64,000 nt of DNA from Planctomycetaceae bacterium (GTDB taxonomy: Bacteria; Planctomycetota; Planctomycetia; Pirellulales; Pirellulaceae), in NCBI GenBank assembly GCA_002717145.1, contig PBCP01000001.1, positions 79,458 through 143,457 on the forward strand, read 5' to 3'. Positions 25,350-34,706 of this stretch are shown here, one piece after another (position 1 is the stretch's first letter; each line of letters opens with the position of its first letter). A program made the position numbers and the translations under genes. The notes beneath the pieces were generated by a model. It was not told the origin of the DNA, searched no databases, and was given only the letters and a program-made list of their open reading frames with translations.

Positions 25350-27776
25350 TTAATGGTTAAATAAGAATTCGAGTGAATTCATAACGCTCCAGGCAACATC
25401 TTCTAATCCGGTCTGCCTGTCTTCTGCTTGCTCTAAATACTCAACCGCTGCCGTCATCTCATCCTTGGCTGGATACCGAGCAAAACATGTTAAGTAAATC
25501 TCTTCGACTGCTTTCTTGTTATCGGTAAATTCAGCCGCAATAGCCCGGATCCGTCCATCCTGATGACTAAGCTTCTTTTGAATCGCTGGTGAATTCAATA
25601 CGTGCAATACCTGACTAATCGTCGGTTCACTGACTCGCTCGCATTCACACGCCGTCGCTCGCACAGGTCTCCCAAACACCTTTAGAAAGTAATTGGGGAC
25701 CGAGCTATCCCATAATTCAATGGCTCGGCTACCAGCCGGAACACCTTCGAATTTCTCCGATCGTCCGGTTACTTGTGAGATCGCATCCAACATGACCTCA
25801 GCTTCCAGCTGCTTGAACAGGTAACGCGAGTAGTTTTGTTCATCCCGCTCGTTCGTCCGGTTAATATCCGGCGAACGCTGATAGGACGCACTCATCAAAA
25901 TTGTTTTCACTAGACGACGATAATCAAACCCCTCATTTTTAAAGTGTTGAGATAATGCATCAAGTAAAGCCGGATTAGTGGGAGGATTGGTAAGTCGCAC
26001 ATCATCCACCGGTTCAACAATTCCTCGTCCCATAAAATGAGCCCAGGTACGATTAGCTACATTACTGGCAAACCACGGGTTATTGGTCGCTGTCATCCAA
26101 TCTGCCAAAATCTGACGACGATCACCTTCCGGGGACTGCTCGGGCATACCTGTACCCAGCGCATAAGCATTGATGACTTCACCTGTCCGGGGATGCTTCG
26201 TGACCGGACTTCCGCTGGTTAACAACATCTCCCCTGCTCGAGATGGCTTGTACTGTAATTGCGTAAAAAACGCCTGCATCCCAAAGTAATCTTTTTGACC
26301 CCAGCGATCATACGGATGATGATGACATTCCGCGCATTCAATTCGGATGCCCAGGAACACCTGACTAACCGTACTTGCGCGCTTATTTGCAGTCGGAACC
26401 GCTTTATAAAACAATCCGGCTGGCGATTCCCGTAGCGGCCCCTCTGCTACTAGTAGCTCCCGAGCAAACTGATTGAGCGGTTTATTCTGCTGAAAGCTTT
26501 CTCGAATCCAATTGTAATAGAGGTAGGCATTTTCATGCCCTAACGCCAATCGATCAACACGCAGAAGGTCTGACCACTTTAAGGCCCAGTAGGTGTTAAA
26601 TTCCTCCCGAACTAATAGCTGATCAATTAGCTGTTCACGTTTATCTGTATTTTTAGAAGCCAAAAAGGTCCGCGCTTCGTCAGCCGTCGGTAACGTGCCG
26701 ATTGTATCTATATAAACACGACGCACAAATTGTTCGTCATCACAGTCCCCTGACGGGATGATGTTTAGCTTCTTGAGATTATCCAAGACATGGCCATCGA
26801 TAAAATTCGATCTTTTAGATGGCGGATAAGATTCAACTTCCTCACCTCGCGGAACAAAGACCTGAAGCACATCAACCTGTCCCATATAGGTTGCCATCAC
26901 CGCCGCCGTACCCGGCGATTGACCTGCTGTGACATGCCCCAGGGCATCAACGACTGCCTGATTAGGAGAATTCGTTTGAAACTGAGTTAATTCCGTTACG
27001 TCTAATCGGCGCCCATCAGAAAGAGTTGCCATAGCTCGTAATTGCTGTGTCTCCCCTATTTTGAAACTCCTTTGCCGCGGAGTTAATTCCAAAGAGACGA
27101 TAGTTGCGTCGTCTTTAGTTCCTACTGGTAATCCCTGCGATATCCAGTCTCTGATTGTGCGGTATTCCGGCCTATCAGGCGGAATAGGAATTCCGCCACC
27201 ATGAGGGATTCCTCCGCTCATCTTACGAAGCAGCAAGCTAGCCTGAGGCGAACCGGGAAACACTCGCCGGCCACGACCTTCCATCGCAATGGCCTGATAA
27301 TCAGCAATCGGATCAAATCCAAACACCGATAACTTGAAACCGTTTTGACCTTCCGCTTTTCCATGACATCCAGACGTATTACAACGATAGCGGCTCAAAA
27401 TCGGGATAATGTCATTCTCAAAATTCAGGGTAATGCGGGCATGAGTATGGCTCGTCGTCACCGGCACAATTACCTGGTGTTCGGCAAACATAACAGTGAT
27501 AACGGAAGCCCCATCTTGCCGGCTACGAATCACACCGGTTGGAGAGACGCTGGCAATTTCAGAGTCGAGACTGTACTGAGCTAAATGAGTCAAGTCTGTT
27601 GGGTTCTCGTCGGAATCATACCCGGTCACAAGCAACTGCATCGACGAATCTTTGCCATCGAGAGCAAGGCTGGCAGGCGTTACGGCAATACGAGAGTAAT
27701 CGCCACCGATGGCGCAAAACGATAGCGCGAATGTGAAAAGCAAACTAGCGACGAATGATAGGCGGGGTCGTCTCAT
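25350..27776 (-). CDS. BIG_2-like/DUF1549/DUF1553 protein with CX4CH heme-like motif
   Basis: 808 residues, signal peptide (SLLFTFALSFCAIGGDYS). An N-terminal bacterial Ig-like (BIG_2-type) repeat at about 28-110 precedes a cytochrome-like segment with C132-N-T-S-G-C137-H138, a CX4CH spacing instead of CXXCH. A second BIG_2-type repeat follows (about 225-305; LTPRQRSFKIGETQQLRAMATLSDG). DUF1549 (about 320-510) carries CAECHHHPYDRW, a normal CXXCH. DUF1553 (about 545-800) has WFASNVANRTWAHFMGRG and the cysteine motif CECER. First gene of the five-gene operon down to 18861. Heme attachment at the CX4CH site is inferred. Confidence 0.92.
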   Translation of the reverse strand: MRRPRLSFVASLLFTFALSFCAIGGDYSRIAVTPASLALDGKDSSMQLLVTGYDSDENPTDLTHLAQYSLDSEIASVSPTGVIRSRQDGASVITVMFAEHQVIVPVTTSHTHARITLNFENDIIPILSRYRCNTSGCHGKAEGQNGFKLSVFGFDPIADYQAIAMEGRGRRVFPGSPQASLLLRKMSGGIPHGGGIPIPPDRPEYRTIRDWISQGLPVGTKDDATIVSLELTPRQRSFKIGETQQLRAMATLSDGRRLDVTELTQFQTNSPNQAVVDALGHVTAGQSPGTAAVMATYMGQVDVLQVFVPRGEEVESYPPSKRSNFIDGHVLDNLKKLNIIPSGDCDDEQFVRRVYIDTIGTLPTADEARTFLASKNTDKREQLIDQLLVREEFNTYWALKWSDLLRVDRLALGHENAYLYYNWIRESFQQNKPLNQFARELLVAEGPLRESPAGLFYKAVPTANKRASTVSQVFLGIRIECAECHHHPYDRWGQKDYFGMQAFFTQLQYKPSRAGEMLLTSGSPVTKHPRTGEVINAYALGTGMPEQSPEGDRRQILADWMTATNNPWFASNVANRTWAHFMGRGIVEPVDDVRLTNPPTNPALLDALSQHFKNEGFDYRRLVKTILMSASYQRSPDINRTNERDEQNYSRYLFKQLEAEVMLDAISQVTGRSEKFEGVPAGSRAIELWDSSVPNYFLKVFGRPVRATACECERVSEPTISQVLHVLNSPAIQKKLSHQDGRIRAIAAEFTDNKKAVEEIYLTCFARYPAKDEMTAAVEYLEQAEDRQTGLEDVAWSVMNSLEFLFNH

Positions 27777-28069
27777 CCCTCCATTTTAGCCTAATTTCGC
27801 ATGAAACCTAAAAAGAAAACAAACTGTACAAACAAAAGACTAATCGAGAATGTTTATTTTCTCACTCATGGTAAACAAGTGAAGATAAAAGCCCTCCGGC
27901 TACGGTTCGGAATTCAAACCGATCAAAAAGATGATGAAGAGACGGATGAATACCGGAATGGCCGGGCGGCAAAATCCAACCGGAATCTTAAGGCCAGAAT
28001 CCTGCAGATCTTTCGAAAACTACAGCCCCCACTGAGAATGCTCCGCTGGAGTTTGATTACTGTGTCAAT
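27777..28069. other. intergenic region between the SMP-30 gene and the class B operon
   Basis: 293 bases holding the promoter area of the minus-strand operon starting at 27776. A plus-strand frame of 98 codons from ATG 27801 crosses it and runs 28 bases into the SMP-30 gene. It has no Shine-Dalgarno sequence, an unusual lysine-rich N-terminus and no recognisable family, so I do not call it a gene. No convincing terminator or RNA was seen. Confidence 0.4.
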
Positions 28070-29068
28070 TTATTCCGCTTTAGGCCACAAAGCATAGCCT
28101 TCAACTTTAGTTCTGACCTGCCACAATGTTTTGCCTGCAGTAATAAACAACGTCTTCATATCCGAACCGCCAAAACAGCAATTGGTAACCATATCTTCCG
28201 GCACGCGAATGATTCCCTGCAGATTACCATCCGGTGAAAAAACATAAACGCCGGCAGGGTTATCAAGATTTTGATTAGGGTATTTTCGATTGGCACCTGC
28301 CGTAACATACAAGTTGCCTGCGCTGTCGATACACATGCCATCTCCGCCACGACCTTCTCCAAAGTCATGCAACTCACGTGGCTTTCCCGTTGGCAACCCG
28401 TCCTTGTCCAGGTCGAATGCCCAGACTTTGCGTTGCGGAACGACCGGGTTGTTATCAACGACATAAAGCGTTTTTTCGTCCTGTGTGATCGCAATTCCGT
28501 TTGGACGAGCTACGATTTTATTGTCTAGTACCCGTACTAATCCAGTTCCATCTGAATTAACCCGGTAGACTCCCTCGACGTCGTCTAGTTCCAACATACT
28601 GCGATCAGGTGAGTAGTAAGGATCTGTAAAATAAATACGCCCCGCCTTGTCGATGCATAAGTCATTTGGGCTGTTAAATCGGCCTCCTTTGTATTTATCT
28701 ACAATCACTGTTTGTTGTTTGCTAATGGGGTCAATGCGCACGATCCGTCGACCGCCAAGCCCACCTTTTTCATTTCCCTGACACGCAATAAGAAATCCCT
28801 TCGCATCGAACATCAAACCATTGGCCCGACCGCTGGGACGCAGGAATGTACCGGCGATCGCAGCTCCGGGTGCAAGTCGCATGATTCGGTTATTTTGAAT
28901 GTCCGTATAAAACACACTGCCATCGCGATGATACGCAGGGCCTTCTGTGAAGACTAATTCATTGACAGAAGTAACTTCCGAATCAACAACCGAAGGGGTG
29001 TCCTGAGCCCAACTCAGCTGAGGCGTTGATACGAGCAAACTAAACATTAAAACAGTCGTATATTTCAT
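28070..29068 (-). CDS. exported SMP-30/gluconolactonase-family protein
   Basis: 332 residues, signal peptide (VLMFSLLVSTPQLSWAQD). Six-bladed beta-propeller of the SMP-30/LRE family: VFTEGPAYHRDGSVFYTDI, FNSPNDLCIDKAGRIYFTDP, ARPNGIAITQDEKTLYVVDNN and GDGMCIDSAGNLYVTA. The E near the N-terminus, the N of the SPNDL motif and the D of GDGMCID correspond to the divalent metal site. Family members hydrolyse sugar lactones. A stand-alone gene, similar in type to the partial gene at the right edge. Confidence 0.93.
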   Translation of the reverse strand: MKYTTVLMFSLLVSTPQLSWAQDTPSVVDSEVTSVNELVFTEGPAYHRDGSVFYTDIQNNRIMRLAPGAAIAGTFLRPSGRANGLMFDAKGFLIACQGNEKGGLGGRRIVRIDPISKQQTVIVDKYKGGRFNSPNDLCIDKAGRIYFTDPYYSPDRSMLELDDVEGVYRVNSDGTGLVRVLDNKIVARPNGIAITQDEKTLYVVDNNPVVPQRKVWAFDLDKDGLPTGKPRELHDFGEGRGGDGMCIDSAGNLYVTAGANRKYPNQNLDNPAGVYVFSPDGNLQGIIRVPEDMVTNCCFGGSDMKTLFITAGKTLWQVRTKVEGYALWPKAE

Positions 29069-29095
29069 TTCTGTGGCCTGTCAACAAAGGTGAAA

Positions 29096-29121
29096 AGAGT
29101 CTTTGGATCATTGTAGACTCT
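29096..29121. repeat. 7-bp inverted repeat between the CpdA-like and SMP-30 genes
   Basis: AGAGTCT and AGACTCT flank a 12-base loop. On the minus strand it is followed by a short T run, so it may be a weak terminator for the operon ending at 29239, or an operator for the SMP-30 gene whose start is 28 bases further on. Confidence 0.3.
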
Positions 29122-29238
29122 ATTTCGAGCGGATGGCACCTACTAATCATTCAAATCAATTTTATCACTTTCATGACATTAAGAATTTCCCCTTGCCCGA
29201 AAGAGCTACATCGTTTTTACAATGTCGCCTCGTCGCCC

Positions 29239-29997
29239 CTAGGCTGGCAGTCGGACTACTTTTGTTTCAAACGTGCCGTCAGCATGAAGATTAAACGTAC
29301 GAAGCCCCGGTGCTATGGAGTCCACCGCGAAGTCTGCCGAGTTGGGTAGAAACTGCACGCTGGTGCTTGGCGTCGTAAACACATCTGCCTGGAACACCTG
29401 AGTGGCAAACTCCTGATGAACGTGGCCACAAACCACTAATTTGATTTGCTGAAATTCCTCTACCAGATTGGCGAAAATGCCCAGAGATACCAGCGACAAC
29501 TGATCCACCCACTGACTTCCTACAAATACCGGTGGATGATGCATAAAAATTGCAATCGGACTGGAAGCTTCAGAAACAACCGCTCGCAACCATGCCCATT
29601 GATTTCCCGCCAGATCCCCTTCCACCGAACCTTCGATAAGCGTATCCAGTCCAATCAATGTCCAGCCATTGAATTCATCAAGGAAAGACACACTTTGCTG
29701 GTCATCACGTATGATCGATGAAAAGACTCGTTGCATCGGTTTTCGAGTATCATGATTGCCGGGAATCACTTTCAGGCGGCCATGCCAGGGCTCTAAAGCT
29801 TCATAAAATTCCTGATAGACCTCTTCCCCTGCATCATGAACAAGATCACCGGTAACGATCAAACGTTCGCAGTTCACATAATGATCCATTAGATACTCTC
29901 TCATCCGCGAAAAGGAAGCGCGAGTATCGTGTTCAAGCAACTGAGGACCGTTAACGCCTACAAGATGTGTGTCCGTGATTTGAACAATTTGAGCCAT
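29239..29997 (-). CDS. CpdA-like metallophosphoesterase (3',5'-cyclic nucleotide phosphodiesterase family)
   Basis: 252 residues, no signal peptide, so cytoplasmic. All calcineurin-like metal motifs are visible: VQITDTHL (D-X-H), VTGDLVHD (GDxxxD), VIPGNHDT (GNHD), FMHHPPV and VCGHVHQEF (GHxH). Length and motif spacing match class III cAMP phosphodiesterases such as CpdA, but substrate cannot be proven from motifs. It starts 8 bases after the stop of the PPC gene, so it is probably the third gene of the 34605-29239 operon, an unusual cytoplasmic partner for an exported cassette. Confidence 0.88.
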   Translation of the reverse strand: MAQIVQITDTHLVGVNGPQLLEHDTRASFSRMREYLMDHYVNCERLIVTGDLVHDAGEEVYQEFYEALEPWHGRLKVIPGNHDTRKPMQRVFSSIIRDDQQSVSFLDEFNGWTLIGLDTLIEGSVEGDLAGNQWAWLRAVVSEASSPIAIFMHHPPVFVGSQWVDQLSLVSLGIFANLVEEFQQIKLVVCGHVHQEFATQVFQADVFTTPSTSVQFLPNSADFAVDSIAPGLRTFNLHADGTFETKVVRLPA

Positions 29998-30005
29998 CCG
30001 TTATC

Positions 30006-32129
30006 CTATTCGGCCGTTTCTTCTTTCGGGGTGGTGGTGATATACAACGGTTCACTGCTATAGGTAGCCTTCATCACAAAATTCAAAGACACATTAGCCA
30101 TGATGCAAAATTGCTGGCGTTCTGCCTTCTCCAAGTTGTCGTCTGCCACCAAGGTAACGTGTCCTTTTAACTCTCCAGATGTCAGCAAGATTTTACTTTT
30201 GTTCCCATCCATTTTGATACCTTTGGGTAAAGAGTTCCCCCAAATCTGGCCAAGATGCTGATAGATGACATCCAGCGATACATTCGCCTCGAATCCATCC
30301 GCCCGCTCTAATTCCACATCAATCTTGATTTCATCCCCGGGCTTTAGCTCTATCTCGTTTGTGCTGACTTTGACTCGTCGTATGTCACTCGGCTTTTGCA
30401 CCGAAAGTGTATACGTATCAACAGGATAATGATTACGCCCACCGCCGGGCATGTATGTTTCCTGATAAGGTAAGGCATCGATCAATAATTCCGTCTTCTG
30501 CGATTCAGCGTCTTCCAAGATTGCACTGCCATAGATTCGCACATCCTGCGCATCGAAGGGAGCGTCTCCATTGGCTGTAAAGACAATGCAGCCATCCTGA
30601 CCACTAGCCAGAATCCTCCCCGCAGCTGCGTGAACACCCGCCGGCAGGTTCTCTGCATGCAGTTGAATATCACCTGCAAATCCATTGAATCGTTTTGCGC
30701 GAACAAACAGTACACCCGAAGTTCCCGGTGTGGTGAGCGTTTTATCGGTATCAAGCGTGAGTTCGAACGTGGGCGCACTGCGGCTAATCTCGATCGCGTA
30801 GACATATTCCGGTCCTCCCCGGAGGTGGCGGTCATGAATCGACACATGGTAAACGCCATCTTCGGGCACCGAGAAATTATCGTAACGAGAATCCCAGTTC
30901 GATCGACGCCCAAATGTGTAATCGTCTGCCGCATACAATCGTGTTCCATCGGCGTTCTCAATAGAGATAAAACTGTCGAGCATGGACTGGCTGCGTCGAG
31001 CGATCACTTCAAAAGTTAATGTATCGCCTTTCTTTGCTTCAAAACTGAAATAATCAATATCTGCCTCTTTATCCATTCGTCCGTTGATGACCGACGGAAC
31101 TTCGATAAGTTGCGCGTGTTCGACATCATCGTTGTCATCGTTCACTTCATTAATCACTTTTTCACAACTGACAAAAACAGGAATCGGATCGTAAAGGCCT
31201 CCGTCAGGAGAAGGCAGTGAAAGCGATTGCCGGCCGGGATTCAAAGTCAGAGGAAATGGATCAAACGTGGCAAGGGTGCCTGGTTGCAGGCTTTCGCCAA
31301 TCAACTCAAATTCAACGGGCTGATCGCCAGCAATTGCCAGTGGGAATGCATTGGTCGGGAACGGCCGGTCAATCACTTCAATTGCGTAATTCCAATAGGC
31401 GTTGTTCTTATAACGAACGTCTCGTACTTCTAAAAAGTATTCACCAGTCTGAGGAATCTCGACAACGAGATATGGATCTGCCGCGAAATAATTGTCACAC
31501 GCAGCCACAGTTGACCCCAGATGATTCTTCAGCGTAACGATTGGATCAGCGTGTGTCTGGAGATCGTGAATTCTGTCCTGCAAACGCATACACCTACAGT
31601 GAATCACCAACCGCTGGCCGGCTGTCGCACTAAACTTGAAGTAATCAAGATCTTCAGCCTTTTCAAACACCCCAGTCAGTGTTGCAGGAACCTGAAATTC
31701 CTTCGCTCCTTCCATCGTATCCGTCTTTACATCGTCCCAGACAACGGTATCCCGAGTAATCACAATCTGCCCGACCGTTGATACTCCACGATCCGTAAAG
31801 ACCTTAAAATCACGTACGCCGGGCTGAGCATCAGGTGTGGCGGTAAAATTGATCGTCAAAGTCGTGAGAGACGGCTCCGCGGGTTTTTCTTCACCTTCTT
31901 TCGGCTTGGGAAGATCTGGATGAATCACTTCCCCTGACACACCCTTACCGGAAACCATGACTTTATTGGCACCCCACATACTGGAACGCGATTTCACGAC
32001 CATTTCGGCACTCGTGCCAACTTGAATCGCAATTGGCTCGAGCGTCATCAGCATGGGATATGAAGTCTGTGCCATACTGGCCGACGCCATCACCATCAGA
32101 GCCAACAGGCTACCAACTGCTTGTTTCAT
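30006..32129 (-). CDS. exported PPC-domain protein of a class B cassette
   Basis: About 707 residues with signal peptide (MKQAVGSLLALMVMASASMA). An N-terminal IPT-like domain precedes two PPC domains at about 140-260 (EDLDYFKFSATAGQRLVIHC, then EIPQTGEYFLEVRD) and 340-455 (DIDYFSFEAKKGDTLTFEV, then VPEDGVYHVSIHD). Ig-like beta segments follow to the C-terminus. Same plan as the protein at 21646. I chose the ATG at 32129; the longer frame starts with TTG at 32144. It lies 22 bases after the DUF1549/DUF1553 gene and 8 bases before the CpdA-like gene. Confidence 0.88.
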   Translation of the reverse strand: MKQAVGSLLALMVMASASMAQTSYPMLMTLEPIAIQVGTSAEMVVKSRSSMWGANKVMVSGKGVSGEVIHPDLPKPKEGEEKPAEPSLTTLTINFTATPDAQPGVRDFKVFTDRGVSTVGQIVITRDTVVWDDVKTDTMEGAKEFQVPATLTGVFEKAEDLDYFKFSATAGQRLVIHCRCMRLQDRIHDLQTHADPIVTLKNHLGSTVAACDNYFAADPYLVVEIPQTGEYFLEVRDVRYKNNAYWNYAIEVIDRPFPTNAFPLAIAGDQPVEFELIGESLQPGTLATFDPFPLTLNPGRQSLSLPSPDGGLYDPIPVFVSCEKVINEVNDDNDDVEHAQLIEVPSVINGRMDKEADIDYFSFEAKKGDTLTFEVIARRSQSMLDSFISIENADGTRLYAADDYTFGRRSNWDSRYDNFSVPEDGVYHVSIHDRHLRGGPEYVYAIEISRSAPTFELTLDTDKTLTTPGTSGVLFVRAKRFNGFAGDIQLHAENLPAGVHAAAGRILASGQDGCIVFTANGDAPFDAQDVRIYGSAILEDAESQKTELLIDALPYQETYMPGGGRNHYPVDTYTLSVQKPSDIRRVKVSTNEIELKPGDEIKIDVELERADGFEANVSLDVIYQHLGQIWGNSLPKGIKMDGNKSKILLTSGELKGHVTLVADDNLEKAERQQFCIMANVSLNFVMKATYSSEPLYITTTPKEETAE

Positions 32130-32151
32130 CACTAAGTTTCTCAATCTGCCT

Positions 32152-34605
32152 TTACCTCACGTAGATAAACTCTTTAGCGTTGATTAATGCCCATAGCACA
32201 TCACCCAGACCTTCGTTACGCTGACCTGCTTCGGCAACAATCTCTTTACAGACGGCCAGTTCCTCATCGGTTGGCGTCCTTGACCAGGTCGCCACAAATA
32301 AAGCGGCAATGATTTCGTCATCGGTCTTTTCGGCCGCGATAAGCTTATTCAGACGACCATCTTTCGCCTCGATTTTACTGTTAATCGTATCGCCATTAAG
32401 TGTGTGCAATGCTTGAGCCAGATTCTCGTCCGGTGCTCGCTCACATTCACAAACGCTTACACGTCGGGGTTTCCCAAACGTTTTCAAAAAATAGTTATTG
32501 TAATTCGTATCGGGAAGCTCGATCGCCCGAGTGCCAAGTGGCAAATTAGTGAATTTCACCGTGGTGTCAGTCGCAGTATTAATCGCGTCCAATAAGGGCT
32601 CTGCTGCAATGCGCTTCACCTTATAAAAGGCATAGAATTTACCCGCTGCCTTATTGAGTTCTGTAGGTTGCGAGGATAATTGGTAAAGACGGGAATTCAT
32701 GATCACTTTGACCAACTGTTTGACGTCGTACTGACTGTCTTCCAAATGAGTTGCCAACGCTTCAAACATTTCTTCATTGGTTGCAGGATTGGTCGATCGC
32801 AAATCGTCCACAGGCTCCACGAGTCCGCGCCCCAACAGATAGCTCATATATCGGTTTACAATGCTCTTGGCAAACCAGGGATTGTCGGGTGAAGCTAGCC
32901 ATTTGGCGAGTGGGATACGACGATCCAGCGGATGTTCCATCTCCTGTCCGTGCAACACGGTGGGTACCATATTCTTACCGGTGCGAGGGTGCCTTGCCTC
33001 ACCGCTCGGCTGCACAATCACAACTCGTTCACGCCCAAATAAGCCAAATTCTTCACTGTTCTTTGTTCCTACACGCGAGAAAAAGGCTGCCATGCCATAG
33101 TAATCGGCCTGGCTAAAACTTTCGAACGGATGATGATGACACTTCGCACATTCCAGTCGGATCCCCATAAACAACTGGCTGGTCGCTTCGGTCAATGCCG
33201 TTGGATTGCTGTTGATTTGGTAGTAATTCGCCGGGCCGTTCATGTACAGCGAACCTTTCGCTGTAATGATTTCTTTCACAAACGTATCCATTCCTTTGTT
33301 AACGCGGAATGATTCACGAATCCAGTTATGCAACGCCCACATGCCCTGTTCACCCAGGTTGTCAGTGCTATTACGAATCAGGTCCGACCATTTCAGCGTC
33401 CAGTAAGCTGAATAGCGATCGTTGTAGATATCCAGCGTCGGATCCCCCGTGAGTCCGAGCAATTGATCAATCAACTTTTCACGTTTGGCTGGATCCTCTT
33501 TGGATACAAATACTGTTACCTCTTCGGGAGTTGGCAGGCTGCCGATTGCATCTAGGTAAGCTCGCCGGACAAATGTTGCATCGTCACAGATCGCGGAAGG
33601 AGCTATTCCCAATTCCGCGAATTTAGCGATCGCGTATTCATCGATGAAGTTATTGCTTTTCCAGTCAGTTAATTCCGGCGCTTCACTATAGGGAGTCGTC
33701 ACCATACAGATTTCTGCCTTGCCTTCAAACCGAACCATCACCCCGGCCTGTCCCTGACCATTGGTGGTGATTTGTCCTGTACCGGTTACTGCCAGCATCC
33801 CTTCATCCAGTGAATCGTAACGAGCAAGCTGAGTCACATCTCGAAGGGTATCATCCTTGTACAAGGCTACGACTCGTAATTGTTGTTTTGAGCCCACCGT
33901 AGCCACCCGTCGTTTGGGAAACACTTCGATAGATACAACTTCATTAGGTTCACTCGACGGCGCTGGAGCTCCTGATTTCAACCAATCCACCAGCGTGTTA
34001 TACATTACCGTTCCTTCTTTAAGTCGCCGTCCTCCACCATGAGGAGCTTTCATCGTCGGCTTAAGCAAAAACAGGCTATTGGTCGGCTCGATAAAATCAA
34101 CGCGACGCTCCAATTCGTCTTTGACAATTCCCTTGTAATCAATCCTGGAATCAAATCCAAAGACGGAAAGAACGAACCCACCTTTACCATGCTGGCTGGC
34201 GTGGCAGGCTCCCATATTACATCCCGCCTTCGACAGAATCGGCCTCACCGAGAAATCAAAATCGACTTTCGGACTCACTTCCACACCCGCAACCGTTACT
34301 GCGATGGCCGTACTCCATTGACCAACTTCAATCCGGATTTCTGCCGTCCCGTTTGTTTGTGCCTGAATCAAGCCTGTTGAATCCACTGTGACGATAGCCA
34401 CGTCGGATGACGTATAAGTGGCCGCGGACGTCGCATCCAAACTGGCTGGGTCCATTTTCCCGTCGACCAACTGAGTCACAATCAGCTGCGTTTGTGCATA
34501 CTTTCCACTTAGCTCAATGATGTCTGGCTGTACTGTATATTCGTTTGCCTGCAATGGTAGGCTTGAAAAACAAAACGCCAAGCCAAGTATTAGATTGATA
34601 CGCAT
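32152..34605 (-). CDS. BIG_2-like/DUF1549/DUF1553 protein with CX4CH heme-like motif
   Basis: About 817 residues, signal peptide (MRINLILGLAFCFSSLPLQA). Organisation as in the protein at 25350: an Ig-like repeat, then C129-N-M-G-A-C134-H135 (CX4CH), a second BIG_2-type repeat (VSIEVFPKRRVATVGSKQQL), DUF1549 with CAKCHHHPFESF and DUF1553 ending with CECER. The ATG at 34605 begins the signal peptide; an in-frame start at 34725 would add 40 residues before it and would overlap the end of the gene at 34707. First gene of an operon with PPC and CpdA-like genes; no DUF1501 gene is attached. Confidence 0.92.
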   Translation of the reverse strand: MRINLILGLAFCFSSLPLQANEYTVQPDIIELSGKYAQTQLIVTQLVDGKMDPASLDATSAATYTSSDVAIVTVDSTGLIQAQTNGTAEIRIEVGQWSTAIAVTVAGVEVSPKVDFDFSVRPILSKAGCNMGACHASQHGKGGFVLSVFGFDSRIDYKGIVKDELERRVDFIEPTNSLFLLKPTMKAPHGGGRRLKEGTVMYNTLVDWLKSGAPAPSSEPNEVVSIEVFPKRRVATVGSKQQLRVVALYKDDTLRDVTQLARYDSLDEGMLAVTGTGQITTNGQGQAGVMVRFEGKAEICMVTTPYSEAPELTDWKSNNFIDEYAIAKFAELGIAPSAICDDATFVRRAYLDAIGSLPTPEEVTVFVSKEDPAKREKLIDQLLGLTGDPTLDIYNDRYSAYWTLKWSDLIRNSTDNLGEQGMWALHNWIRESFRVNKGMDTFVKEIITAKGSLYMNGPANYYQINSNPTALTEATSQLFMGIRLECAKCHHHPFESFSQADYYGMAAFFSRVGTKNSEEFGLFGRERVVIVQPSGEARHPRTGKNMVPTVLHGQEMEHPLDRRIPLAKWLASPDNPWFAKSIVNRYMSYLLGRGLVEPVDDLRSTNPATNEEMFEALATHLEDSQYDVKQLVKVIMNSRLYQLSSQPTELNKAAGKFYAFYKVKRIAAEPLLDAINTATDTTVKFTNLPLGTRAIELPDTNYNNYFLKTFGKPRRVSVCECERAPDENLAQALHTLNGDTINSKIEAKDGRLNKLIAAEKTDDEIIAALFVATWSRTPTDEELAVCKEIVAEAGQRNEGLGDVLWALINAKEFIYVR

Positions 34606-34706
34606 ACTATTCGGGAAGGAAATATAGGAGAGAATCGTATACCTATATTCTAATTGATAAACCGCAATAAACCGGCCAGTTATTGATAACCTGTTGGCGA
34701 TTATTC

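Noticed and set aside
27801-28097. 98-codon plus-strand frame in the gap before the SMP-30 gene.
   Set aside because: No ribosome-binding site, odd composition and overlap with the end of a solid gene; described only as intergenic.
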